From positions 1 through 43,849 of the forward strand of contig JAKZSU010000041.1 in the NCBI GenBank assembly GCA_047517485.1: 43,849 nucleotides of DNA, given 5' to 3'. Below are positions 1 through 8,352 of the stretch, in pieces. A program made the translations under genes and the position numbers. Source of the DNA: JAKZSU01 sp047517485. Its GTDB lineage: Bacteria; Pseudomonadota; Alphaproteobacteria; UBA7887. Each line of letters starts with the position of its first letter. Position 1 is the stretch's first letter. Under the pieces are notes generated by a model, which was given only the letters and a program-made list of their open reading frames with translations, was not told the origin of the DNA and did not search any database.

Positions 1-87
1 GAGACACGCCCGCAAATGCGCGCCGCGCGCTTGAGCGACTTGAGGGCTCCACGCACGGCGCGCGTGCCAACCCATCAACAATGCGCT

Positions 88-1131
88 ATGCAGAAACAGG
101 ACTCTCCTTATGAATGCGGGGGCCTTGGGGCGCAGGTCAGGGGCAAGACCATCAGAGTGTTGTTCGGTGTCGGCTTGTTCGCCGCCTTGGTCGTCGTGGT
201 CGGCGGATACGGCTTCTTCGCCGCGGTCTATCCGCGGGTCTCGCCGGCCTCCGACATCACCGCGAACCCGACCCCAGAGCGCCTGGTCCGCGGCAAATAT
301 CTCGCCGAGACCGTGATGGGGTGTCTCGACTGTCATGCCGAGCGACGCCCCGACCGCTATGCCTGGCCGCTGGTGCCGGGAACCGAGGGCGCGGGCGGCG
401 GCCGCTGGGGTCGCGAGAACGGCTTACCCGGCACGGTCTATGCCCCCAACATCACGCCGGCGGCGCTCGGCGACTGGACCGACGGCGAGATATATCGCGC
501 GATCACCGCCGGCCTCGACCGCGACGGCGAACCCCTGTTCCCGATCATGCCGTACGCGCTGTACGGCACCGCCGACCCCGAGGATATCTTCGCGGTCATC
601 GCCTATCTCCGCACACTTCCGCCGATCGAGACCGCGCATCCCGAGCGCGAACTCGACTTTTCGATGGAGTTGATTCTGCAAACCATCCCGGTCGATGGCA
701 CGCCAACCAAAAAGCCGCGCTCCAACGAGCATCCGGCGTACGGCCGTTATCTCGCGACCATCGCGGCGTGTCAGGATTGCCACACCGCGTTCAGCGATGG
801 CGCGTTCACCGGCCCGACCTACGCCGGCGGGCGCGAGTTTCGCTTTCCCGGGCTCGGGCTGATCCGCAGCGCCAACATCACCCCCGACGAAGCCACCGGG
901 ATCGGCGGCTGGACGCGCGAGCAGTTCATCGCCCGCTTCACCGAGAAGCGCGCCGCCGACTACGCCGCCATGGTGGTCGCGCCGCAAGAGCCCAACACCA
1001 TCATGCCGTGGTGGGCCTATGCCGAGATGAGCCAGCTCGACTTGAGCGCGATCTACGATTTTCTGATGAGCCTCGAGCCGGTATCGCGCGAGGTCGTGCG
1101 CTTCGAGCCGCTCGCCGCGACGGTGGAATGA
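88..1131 (+). CDS. membrane-anchored diheme cytochrome c
   Basis: Predicted 347-residue periplasmic electron carrier tethered to the inner membrane. One transmembrane segment lies near residues 24-47, followed by two class I cytochrome c domains, each with a CxxCH haem site: CLDCH at residues 79-83 and CQDCH at 228-232. Downstream Met-Pro pairs (PIMPY near 154, TIMPWW near the C-terminus) are plausible axial Met ligands. Two-domain proteins of this shape often pass electrons from periplasmic dehydrogenases to the terminal oxidase, but no dehydrogenase gene adjoins it here, so the partner is unknown. The start is uncertain. The ATG at 88 gives about 20 extra residues before the membrane helix and lacks a strong ribosome-binding site. 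An in-frame ATG at 16 or a GTG at 157 are alternatives. It converges on the dioxygenase-like gene with a 7-bp gap. Confidence 0.85.
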   Translation: MQKQDSPYECGGLGAQVRGKTIRVLFGVGLFAALVVVVGGYGFFAAVYPRVSPASDITANPTPERLVRGKYLAETVMGCLDCHAERRPDRYAWPLVPGTEGAGGGRWGRENGLPGTVYAPNITPAALGDWTDGEIYRAITAGLDRDGEPLFPIMPYALYGTADPEDIFAVIAYLRTLPPIETAHPERELDFSMELILQTIPVDGTPTKKPRSNEHPAYGRYLATIAACQDCHTAFSDGAFTGPTYAGGREFRFPGLGLIRSANITPDEATGIGGWTREQFIARFTEKRAADYAAMVVAPQEPNTIMPWWAYAEMSQLDLSAIYDFLMSLEPVSREVVRFEPLAATVE

Positions 1132-1138
1132 GACCGAC

Positions 1139-1486
1139 CTAAAGCGACTCGAGATACTCGATATTGAGCGGCAGCACCGCGCCCAGCCAGAGCGGAAAAT
1201 CGCGATGGTCGGGCACGTCATCGCCGGTTTCCGGATGAACCAGGATCGTCAGACCCTCGCGGTTGACCATCAGCCACGGCACGATCACGGCGAACTGATC
1301 GGCGTCGAAGGCGACCTGATACATCGCCACCGGGTGGGGCCCGACCGGTTCGTCGCGCCAGCGCCCAAGTCTCACTGTGAATTTTTCATCGATAGCGTCG
1401 CGCAGCCGGGCCGCGCGTTCACGCGCGTCTTCGTCGGGATAATAAACATGGGCATGATAGCCGGTGATGATCGACGGGTCGGTCAT
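1139..1486 (-). CDS. DOPA 4,5-dioxygenase family protein
   Basis: A 115-residue protein matching the small DOPA 4,5-dioxygenase-like family (extradiol ring-cleavage type, first known from fungal and plant betalain pigment synthesis, widespread in proteobacteria with unknown substrate). Visible features are the N-terminal GYHAHVYY segment with paired His, a central VGPHPVAMYQ segment and an ILVHPETGDD segment with a further His. These His residues are the likely metal ligands. The start at 1486 has AGAGGTG just upstream. It is the last gene of an operon after the HupE-like gene (26-bp gap) and the secreted protein gene. The true substrate in bacteria is not established, so the name describes family only. 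Confidence 0.82.
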   Translation of the reverse strand: MTDPSIITGYHAHVYYPDEDARERAARLRDAIDEKFTVRLGRWRDEPVGPHPVAMYQVAFDADQFAVIVPWLMVNREGLTILVHPETGDDVPDHRDFPLWLGAVLPLNIEYLESL

Positions 1487-1512
1487 GTGGTGCACCTCTC
1501 GGTTCGGTGTGG

Positions 1513-2586
1513 TCAGGCTAACAAAGTGCGCTCGATCAGCCAATAGAGACCGAGCGCGGCGATCACCGACGATAGCACGTTGACCAGCAACCGACTGCGG
1601 GTGTCGCGGCGGAGCAGCCGGTCGGCCAGGATCAGCACCGGAACCGCGAGACCGACGATCACCACCTGGCCGATCTCGACGCCGATATTGAACGCCGCCA
1701 GGGCCAATCCGAGCGCGTCGGACGGCAAGCCGAAGGCGCGCAACACACCGGCGAAACCAAAGCCGTGCACCAGGCCGAGCAGGAAGGTGATTTTCCACCG
1801 CCCGGCAATACGGCACGAAAAGAAGTTCTCCGCCGCCACCCAGATGATACTCGCGGCGATCATCGGCTCGACGATGCTCGGCGGCAACGACACCACATCG
1901 AGCACGGCGAGCGCCAGGGTGATCGAGTGGGCGATGGTAAACGCCGTCACCACCTTGACCACCGGCCAGAAATTCCGCGCCCACAGCAGCAGCGCGATCA
2001 GGAAGGCGATATGGTCGTAGCCGACGAAAATATGCTCGATGCCGGAAGCCACATAGCGGCCGAACACGCTGATCAGCGACGGCGGCGGCGCCTCGGTCAG
2101 CGCGACACTGTCATGCTTGGCGTTGAGCACGTCTTGCGCGATGTCGTCACCGAGCAGAACCAAGACGTTCTGGATCGCCAACGGATCGCGATCGACGAAC
2201 AGCCGGTTGCGGTAGATCATCCCGGCGCCGGGCGCACAGTGCCAGACCACGAACAGGATCACCCCGTCGGCGTCCGGGCTGGGGGCATCGGGCGTGGCCT
2301 CGCAGGCAACGCCATCGGCGCGTTCGACCACGGCGCCGGCGAGCAAATGCGCGGTCACCCGCAGGGCTTCGGCAGCAAGCAGTTCGGCGCTTACCTGATC
2401 GGTCTCGGGATCGACCATCGCGGTGCCCAGCGCGGCATCGAGATCGCGGCCCTTGACCGCCAGCTCCATCTCGACGGTGGTCTCAATGACATCGAGGGTC
2501 ACCGCGCTCACCCCCGCCTGATGCGCCGCCGCGCCGCCGGCCCCGATCAACACCGCCGTCATCGCCATCCACAAACACGTGCGCAT
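1513..2586 (-). CDS. HupE/UreJ-family membrane protein
   Basis: A 357-residue protein with a signal peptide (about residues 1-22), an extracytoplasmic N-terminal half (to about residue 165) and a C-terminal polytopic HupE/UreJ_2 domain. The domain opens with the signature HIFVGYDHIAFLIALLLW and later has AHSITLALA and LVHGFGFAG helices with His residues. HupE and UreJ proteins are nickel permeases or accessory proteins of hydrogenase and urease, but many stand alone with a long periplasmic N-terminus, as here, and their role is unclear. No hydrogenase or urease gene is in the window. An in-frame ATG at 2619 would overlap the upstream gene. The ATG at 2586 gives a clean signal peptide and an 11-bp gap, so it is preferred. 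Confidence 0.85.
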   Translation of the reverse strand: MRTCLWMAMTAVLIGAGGAAAHQAGVSAVTLDVIETTVEMELAVKGRDLDAALGTAMVDPETDQVSAELLAAEALRVTAHLLAGAVVERADGVACEATPDAPSPDADGVILFVVWHCAPGAGMIYRNRLFVDRDPLAIQNVLVLLGDDIAQDVLNAKHDSVALTEAPPPSLISVFGRYVASGIEHIFVGYDHIAFLIALLLWARNFWPVVKVVTAFTIAHSITLALAVLDVVSLPPSIVEPMIAASIIWVAAENFFSCRIAGRWKITFLLGLVHGFGFAGVLRAFGLPSDALGLALAAFNIGVEIGQVVIVGLAVPVLILADRLLRRDTRSRLLVNVLSSVIAALGLYWLIERTLLA

Positions 2587-2597
2587 CGAAGCCTGTT

Positions 2598-3065
2598 TTA
2601 TGACCCGAGTCTGAGGCATGTCGCTTGGCAGCGAATGACGAATTGGCCCGAGATTTCAACGTCGATCGACCAGCTGCCGTTGCCGCGGTGGACCACCAGG
2701 CAACTTGGCTCGACGAAGGCGTTGAACCGCGACATCGCCATGCCCGACAGCGAGCACAAATCCCAGGTTTGCGCGATCACGCACGACCGGCTTTCCTCCG
2801 CCGCCGGCGCGCACTCGAATGGTCCGCCCAAGGCGAGCTTGGGCGGCGCGGTCATCCGCGCCCCGTTGGGAAACGCGAAGCCGCCACGGGTCGAACGAAT
2901 AATGCCATCCACCGCGAGACCGGTCGGGGCCGCGTTTTCGATCACCGCCGCCTGCCCTTCGCCACCGTCGTCCTCGGTCTGCTGGGCGACGGCGGCTGAG
3001 CTCGCCATGCCCCAGGTGGCCGCTCCAACCAGAAGTGTTATCAATACGATACGAAACATTGTCAT
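2598..3065 (-). CDS. secreted Cys-containing hypothetical protein
   Basis: Not recognised. The product is about 155 residues with a signal peptide (MTMFRIVLIT start, cleavage near AVAQQ) and an acidic linker. The mature part has about six Cys residues (FECAP, SRSCV, DLCSL, PSCLV, IRCQATCLR), which suggests disulfide bonds in the periplasm. An ATG two codons inside (3059) is an alternative start. The purine-rich GGCGAGAGTGG stretch precedes 3065. It is the first gene of the three-gene minus-strand operon with the HupE-like and dioxygenase-like genes, 11 bp from the next start. The 219 bp between it and the divergent TRAP gene must hold both promoters; I see no clear boxes there. Confidence 0.65.
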   Translation of the reverse strand: MTMFRIVLITLLVGAATWGMASSAAVAQQTEDDGGEGQAAVIENAAPTGLAVDGIIRSTRGGFAFPNGARMTAPPKLALGGPFECAPAAEESRSCVIAQTWDLCSLSGMAMSRFNAFVEPSCLVVHRGNGSWSIDVEISGQFVIRCQATCLRLGS

Positions 3066-3284
3066 TCTTAAGCCACTCTCGCCACCAGGGGTGATGGATC
3101 GGCGCAAGCGAGATCCCTCCCCGATTGCGTGCGTCCCCTATTGACGCCATTTAGACGGCCGCGCGTCAATGACCAATGCCGCTCGGACCGTCGCGGTCCC
3201 GCGCGCGTTGCCGCCTGGAGCACGATCCGCTAGCTTCAGACGCGAAAATTGTCATATCGAATCGTCACCCTGGGGAGGCCGCCG

Positions 3285-4373
3285 ATGAAACGCCGTAAAT
3301 TTCTCAAAACCGCCGGAGTCGGTGCCGCCGCGACTGTCGCCGGCGGACTTGCCGCGCCGGCGATCGCCCAACAGCGTTTTCAATGGCGCATGCTGACCAC
3401 TTGGCCGAAGAACCTGCCGGCGATCGGAGTCGGGGCGCAGCGTCTGGCGGATGCGATCACCGCCATGTCGGACGGCCGGCTGACGGTGAAACTATATGCG
3501 GCGGGCGAATTGGTGCCGGCGTTCGAGAGCTTCGACGCGGTCCGCGAGGGTGTCGCCGAGTGCTGCCACGACGCGCCCTATTATTGGATCGCCAAGCATG
3601 GCGCGACGCCCTTCTTCTGCTCGGTTCCCGGTGGCCTGTCGCCCCAGGAACACAATGCCTGGGTGCTTTACGGTGGCGGTCAGGCGCTGTGGGACGAGCT
3701 TTACGGCGAATTTGGCTTGCGCGGCTTTCTCGCCGGTACCGGCGGACCCAACATGGGCGGCTGGTTTCGCAAGCCGATCGATACCATCGAGGATATGAAC
3801 GGCCTCAAGATGCGTATCCCCGGGTTGGGCGCGGAAGTGTTCAACCGCCTCGGCGTGATTTCGGTCAATCTCGCCGGCGGCGAGGTTCTCCCCAGCTTGC
3901 AGACCGGTGCCTTGGACGCGGCGGAGTGGGCTGGGCCGTACATCGATCTGGCGATGGGGTTCCACAAGATCGTCAAATATTACTACGGTCCCGGCATCCA
4001 TGAACCCGGCCCGGCGCTGTCGCTCACCATCCGCCGCGACGCCTACGACGCGCTGCCCGGCGATCTGCAGCTCATCGTGCAGAAGGCGGCGGGCGAGGAG
4101 AATATGCGAATGCTGGCGGAAACCGTGGCCGGCAACGCGATCGCGATCGACACCTTGATTAACAAGCACGGGGTCGATGCGCGGCATTTTCCCGACCCGG
4201 TAATCGACGCGATGATGACCCACGCCGACGACGTGGTCGCGGCGGCGGGCGGCCACGACGACATAGCCAAGCGGATCCATGCCAGCTGGACGGCGTTCCG
4301 CGCTCGTATGGTGCAACTCTCGCCGTATGGGGAATTCGGCTACATGAACGCCCGCGCCCGCCACAACGCGTAA
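3285..4373 (+). CDS. TRAP transporter solute-binding protein (DctP family), Tat-exported
   Basis: A 362-residue extracytoplasmic binding protein of a tripartite ATP-independent periplasmic transporter. It begins MKRRKFLKTAG, a twin-arginine signal (RRKFLK), with cleavage near AIAQQ. The family signature follows: MLTTWPKNL at the mature N-terminus, GTGGPNMGGW, and MNGLKMRIPGLGAEVFNRLG, the helix carrying the ligand-binding Arg. A segment GALDAAEWAGPYIDLAMGFH resembles the keto-acid-binding (TakP-like) subgroup, so a 2-oxo acid or similar carboxylate is a reasonable guess. The start at 3285 is preferred because GGGGAGG lies 6 bp upstream and the Tat motif then sits at the N-terminus. No DctQ or DctM membrane subunit lies beside it, so the gene is an orphan in this window. 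It converges on the peptidase gene with a 6-bp gap. Confidence 0.9.
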   Translation: MKRRKFLKTAGVGAAATVAGGLAAPAIAQQRFQWRMLTTWPKNLPAIGVGAQRLADAITAMSDGRLTVKLYAAGELVPAFESFDAVREGVAECCHDAPYYWIAKHGATPFFCSVPGGLSPQEHNAWVLYGGGQALWDELYGEFGLRGFLAGTGGPNMGGWFRKPIDTIEDMNGLKMRIPGLGAEVFNRLGVISVNLAGGEVLPSLQTGALDAAEWAGPYIDLAMGFHKIVKYYYGPGIHEPGPALSLTIRRDAYDALPGDLQLIVQKAAGEENMRMLAETVAGNAIAIDTLINKHGVDARHFPDPVIDAMMTHADDVVAAAGGHDDIAKRIHASWTAFRARMVQLSPYGEFGYMNARARHNA

Positions 4374-4379
4374 GTTTGC

Positions 4380-6158
4380 TTATTCGAAAGCGCGGCGAAG
4401 CGCGTGATCGGTCCCGGCCGGCCATAGACCTTTGTCGATCGCCTCGGCGCCGTCGAACACGACGTAGCTGCGGCCGCCGTAATGCGGCAAGGGGCGCGCG
4501 AGGGCGCTGAGTGAATCAATATCGTCGGCCGCGACGATCAGCAGCGACGTGCCCTCGCCGCGCCGTACCGCCCAGGCGCGCGCGCTGCCTCGGTTTGCCA
4601 GGGCTTTGGGAATCGGCGCGAGTCCGGCCGCCGCCAGCGCGCCGCTGATCGTCGATGTGAGACCGATCAGGATCGCCGGTCCGTCCTCGAGCCCGACGGC
4701 CACCGCCTCGCGTCGCAGCACACGGCTCGCCAGCATCGCGGCTTCGGCGCGCACGTCCTCATCCGCGTCAATCGTCACAACGCCGGCGTGATCGTCGAAC
4801 ATGACATCGCGCAGGATTGGCGGTGCCTCGCCATCGGCCAAGCGGCGAAACAGGTGGAAATCGGGATCGATGGCGATCGCTCGCGGCCTTTGATCGAAAT
4901 CGAAAGTGGCGGTCGCGGTCTCGCTGTCGATCGCCAGCGACCTATCGTGGCGACCACCCTCGGTCTCGATCGCTATCGGCACGCTGAGGCGGTAAACCGG
5001 TGAGGACTGGCCGATACCAAGCGTGACCCTCCAGCCCTCTCCGATGCGCGCGATGCTCGCCGCCACGATCCGCAAATCCACCGCGCCTGGGCGTTCGGTC
5101 CAGGGCGCGAAATCGATTGCCGGCGCGAGGCGCGCAATATCGTCCCAAGTCGCGACACCGCCTTTGTGCTCGCGCCAGAACTCACGCAGCAGCGAGCCGA
5201 ACGCGGCGTCGCCGATGCTTTGCCGGAGCATGTGGAAAATCATCGCCACCTTGCCGTAGCCGATGGCTTGCGCCGCGCCATGATCGCGCATGGTGAAGGA
5301 GCGGACCGGGGTATCGCGCGCCGCCGGAACCGCCATGAAATCGCGCAGCCACCCGAAACGCATTTCACGCGCCGCCTCGGCTCCGCTTCGCTCGGCCAGG
5401 CGATAGTCGGCCATATAGGTGGTCAGGCCCTCCGACCAATTGCCGTGCCGGTAATCGGGCCGAATGCCGTTGCCCCACCAATTGTGCAGCACTTCGTGGG
5501 CGAGCGAGCGGGTGCGCATGAACGGCATCGGCAAAATGCGCCGGCTGACATAGGCGATGCCGGGAAAGCCCAGGCCGACCGGGAGCGGCGCCGAAACGAT
5601 GGCGAACGCGGGATAGGGATAGGCGCCGATCTCGGCCGCGTAGCCGTCAATATACGCCGCTGCCTGCTGGAGGTAGGGGCGCGCCAGGTCCTCGCCACCG
5701 GGGTGGAAATACGTGCGCAGCCGGACCGGCCCCTGGTCGCGCTCGACGATGGCGTAGGGGCCGGCGAAAATCGCCGCCACGCCGTCTGCGAACCGCCCCT
5801 CGAACACCGCTCGATAGCCGTCATCGGACCGGCGCTCGTCGATCATCGCGGCCGATGCGAGCGCGACCTGGCCAGGCGGCACCGAGATCGTCAATCGATA
5901 GCGCTCGAGAACGGGATCGCGTGGCGCCCACCAGAGGCGCGCCGGAACGAAGCTCCCGTCGATCGATATCACCGCGTCGTCGTCCGGCGAAAACGGTCCC
6001 ACCGTATAGGCGAGTCCCGTCGGACTCTTGGCCACGACGGACATCGTGCCGGCAGCCGGATCGAGCGTCAGGTCGATGAGCACGATGGTGTCCGCGGCGA
6101 TCGCGATCGGCGTGGCGATCACGCCGCAGAGAAGAACTGGAACAAGGCGCGCGATCAC
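4380..6158 (-). CDS. M1-like zinc metallopeptidase, exported
   Basis: About 592 residues with an N-terminal signal peptide and a gluzincin catalytic site: HEVLHNWWGNG at residues 221-231, where His221 and His225 bind zinc and Glu222 is catalytic, then Glu243 in WSEGLTTYMADY as third ligand. Aminopeptidase N proteins usually have 18 residues between the second His and that Glu; this one has 17. The N-terminal part is beta-rich like M1 proteins, but no clear GAMEN exopeptidase motif is visible (the equivalent position reads PGIAYVSR), so true aminopeptidase activity is doubtful. The start is taken as GTG at 6158, eight bases after the stop of the ChaN-PDZ gene, which makes the two genes one operon. 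The reading frame stays open upstream through that gene, but this is antisense-style shadow sequence. Confidence 0.75.
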   Translation of the reverse strand: MIARLVPVLLCGVIATPIAIAADTIVLIDLTLDPAAGTMSVVAKSPTGLAYTVGPFSPDDDAVISIDGSFVPARLWWAPRDPVLERYRLTISVPPGQVALASAAMIDERRSDDGYRAVFEGRFADGVAAIFAGPYAIVERDQGPVRLRTYFHPGGEDLARPYLQQAAAYIDGYAAEIGAYPYPAFAIVSAPLPVGLGFPGIAYVSRRILPMPFMRTRSLAHEVLHNWWGNGIRPDYRHGNWSEGLTTYMADYRLAERSGAEAAREMRFGWLRDFMAVPAARDTPVRSFTMRDHGAAQAIGYGKVAMIFHMLRQSIGDAAFGSLLREFWREHKGGVATWDDIARLAPAIDFAPWTERPGAVDLRIVAASIARIGEGWRVTLGIGQSSPVYRLSVPIAIETEGGRHDRSLAIDSETATATFDFDQRPRAIAIDPDFHLFRRLADGEAPPILRDVMFDDHAGVVTIDADEDVRAEAAMLASRVLRREAVAVGLEDGPAILIGLTSTISGALAAAGLAPIPKALANRGSARAWAVRRGEGTSLLIVAADDIDSLSALARPLPHYGGRSYVVFDGAEAIDKGLWPAGTDHALRRAFE

Positions 6159-6166
6159 GATCGGGC

Positions 6167-7408
6167 TCAGAAAACGCTGGGAAATTTCGCCACCATTTCC
6201 AACCGCTGCTGGTCCCGGCGCACCACCAGGGGCAACCAAGTTCCCGGCGACTGTCGTTTGACGATGTCGATCAATTCTCCGGTATCGGCGACGGGGACGC
6301 CCGCGGCCTCGACAACCACGTCGCCGACCGTCAGACCGGTGGTCTCGGCAACGCTCTCCGCGACCACCTGACGAATGGTGACGCCGGCCTCGGCGGTCTC
6401 GATCATCACCCCGAGACGCGGTCGGCCCGGCTCCGCGTCGCGCCAGTCGCCGAGGGCGAAGATGGCGTCGGCGATCCCCGCCTCGGCGGGCTCGCACGGC
6501 GCGCCGTCAGCGAGCAGCACGCCGGCGTCGGTAACCCCGAGCGCCGCCAGTTGATGGGATATGCCATAGCCATGTTCGGCATGACCGCGGCCAACCATCG
6601 CCACCACCAAGCGCGGCGCACCTTGCCCAGCGTCGAGGCGGGCGGCGATCGCCTCCGCCATCGCCCGGTCCCAGGTTTGCTGCGCCGCGACGAAATGCGC
6701 GAACCCCGGATCGGCCTCGATTTCCCGGCGTTCCGCGTCGGACGGCGCCCGATCGATCGCCTCTTCGTAATCGGCGCCGCCGTGCATCCGTGCCTTGACC
6801 GCGAACACGTGCGCCAGCATCGCGCGATAGCCGTCGGATGCGGGCGCCGGATCACCGACCCCCTCGCGCTCATCGACCGGCACCGAGGCCAAGCCTTCCG
6901 TGCCAATCCGCGCGATCACCGCGCGATCGACATTCAGCGCGATCATCGGCAGGTGATTTTGGCGCGCGAACTGAAATATCGGCAAGTAAGGCGCCGGATC
7001 GAAGCCCCAGGCGCTCGCCCAATCGGTTTGGGCGAGCAATTCGGCGACCGAGAGAGCGCCGTCCGACCAGCGATCGAGCACCGGTTGCGCCGATCTCGGC
7101 AACATCTCGACACCGATCGCCATATCGGGGACATAGCCGTGTAACGCCGCCAAGGTATGAAGTTGCCAGCGGTGCTGCTCCGCCACTTCATGCCGCTCGC
7201 CGAGCAAGACCACCGAGCGCGCGGCCATGTCCACGATAACAGTATGCGGCGAAATTTCGCTGCCATCATCGGGATTCGTCCAGGTCCCGGAGGCGACACA
7301 ATGCGAATCGGCGCGGGCCGAGGCGATTGTCAGCCTAGGCGCATAATCTTGCCCTGCCCCAACCGAAAGTAAAATCAGAGAAATAGCTAACAATCGACTG
7401 ATATTCAT
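6167..7408 (-). CDS. ChaN/DUF399-type haem-binding-like lipid or periplasmic protein fused to a PDZ domain
   Basis: A 413-residue exported protein. Residues 1 to about 30 form a signal peptide. The central domain is ChaN-like (Tiki/TraB-ChaN fold), marked by VVLLGERHEVAEQH near the start and by MVGRGHAEHGYGI near its end. The C-terminal 85 residues form a PDZ domain beginning RPRLGVMIE with the GLTVGDVVVEAAG core. Characterised ChaN from Campylobacter binds haem and is iron-regulated; whether this protein does so is inference. The start at 7408 is chosen because GGAGA lies about 8 bp upstream and a signal peptide follows. The M1-like peptidase follows 8 bp downstream, so both are probably co-expressed and act in the periplasm. 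A PDZ domain next to a peptidase suggests substrate presentation. Confidence 0.85.
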   Translation of the reverse strand: MNISRLLAISLILLSVGAGQDYAPRLTIASARADSHCVASGTWTNPDDGSEISPHTVIVDMAARSVVLLGERHEVAEQHRWQLHTLAALHGYVPDMAIGVEMLPRSAQPVLDRWSDGALSVAELLAQTDWASAWGFDPAPYLPIFQFARQNHLPMIALNVDRAVIARIGTEGLASVPVDEREGVGDPAPASDGYRAMLAHVFAVKARMHGGADYEEAIDRAPSDAERREIEADPGFAHFVAAQQTWDRAMAEAIAARLDAGQGAPRLVVAMVGRGHAEHGYGISHQLAALGVTDAGVLLADGAPCEPAEAGIADAIFALGDWRDAEPGRPRLGVMIETAEAGVTIRQVVAESVAETTGLTVGDVVVEAAGVPVADTGELIDIVKRQSPGTWLPLVVRRDQQRLEMVAKFPSVF

Positions 7409-7572
7409 ACGATTTATCTCCGATCGACGTGCAAGAGAAGCGAGGCTTGTCCGCATCTTTAGCAAAGCTGTTAACGATTTACTCATACAAAGTTGTCATC
7501 ATCGCGTTAATGGATCTTCGGACGCTCGGTTGGGAAGGCGCTGGAGGCCTCTGGTCCAGGGTGTGACATATC

Positions 7573-8250
7573 ATGCAGTATCCGACATTAACGATAAGAC
7601 GCCGGCAATTTGGCGCCCAGTCCATGACTGATCGGTTAGGCCGCATATACGACAGAGAGACGTTTCTCGACCTGGCGCAGTCCGAGGTAAAACGGGCACA
7701 GCGCTACGGTCGGTCGATGACGGTCTTGCTCCTCGAAGTCGACGATCGCGACGCCATCGCCGCCAAGTACGGCGACGGATGGGTCGAGATCTTGATGGAT
7801 ATCGTCGCCATGGTGTGCCGCGAAACGCTGCGCGATCCCGATATATTGGGGCGTTACAGCGATAGCGTCCTCGCTTTTATCCTGCCCGAATCCGCCGATG
7901 CCGCCGGCGTTCAATTGGCCGCCCGCCTGATCGAGGGCGTATCCGACATTCGTTTACCGTCGGCCAAGGGTGCCCTCACCTTCACCGTCAGCGCCGGGGT
8001 TGCCGCGTCGGTCGGCACGGTCGCCGATATCGCCGAAATATTCAACCAGGCGGAAGGGCAACTCGCCGCCGCGCACGGCGCCGGGATCGAGCAGGTCAAA
8101 GGGTGCTTCGTCGGTGAGCGCCGCGAGCATCTCGACGAAGCGTTGGCGCGGCTCGGGCGTCGCGAATCCGACCGCCTGAGCGAAGAATTCACCGCCGTCG
8201 AGCTCACCCACGAGGAGCTCGAAATGCTGCTCAACCGAAAACCCAACTGA
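7573..8250 (+). CDS. degenerate GGDEF-domain protein
   Basis: A 225-residue soluble protein with the fold signature of a diguanylate cyclase domain. It has an opening D-R-x-T/F-x-x-L pattern (IYDRETFLDLAQSEV), MTVLLLEVDD for the first metal-binding strand, and a closing TFTVSAGVA strand. The catalytic loop that should read RYGGDEF is GRYSDSVLAF (residues 93-102), so Gly-Gly-Asp-Glu is lost and cyclase activity is not expected. It could still bind a nucleotide or a partner. No sensor or membrane domain is attached. A second in-frame ATG at 7624 (MTDRLGR) is an equally good start. It is transcribed divergently from the ChaN-PDZ gene and lies about 100 bp before speD. Confidence 0.75.
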   Translation: MQYPTLTIRRRQFGAQSMTDRLGRIYDRETFLDLAQSEVKRAQRYGRSMTVLLLEVDDRDAIAAKYGDGWVEILMDIVAMVCRETLRDPDILGRYSDSVLAFILPESADAAGVQLAARLIEGVSDIRLPSAKGALTFTVSAGVAASVGTVADIAEIFNQAEGQLAAAHGAGIEQVKGCFVGERREHLDEALARLGRRESDRLSEEFTAVELTHEELEMLLNRKPN

Positions 8251-8352
8251 GCGACCGATCCTAACCAAATAATCCGCTTGCATTCGCCCGGTAAATGGGG
8301 GAAGTCCGCGGCCCTGATCTCGTGCTATCGTAGCACCGAAAGGGTTTTGTTA

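Noticed and set aside
1765..3144. A 459-codon open frame antisense to the HupE-like operon
   Set aside because: Translation lacks any domain and reads like the complement of a GC-rich gene.
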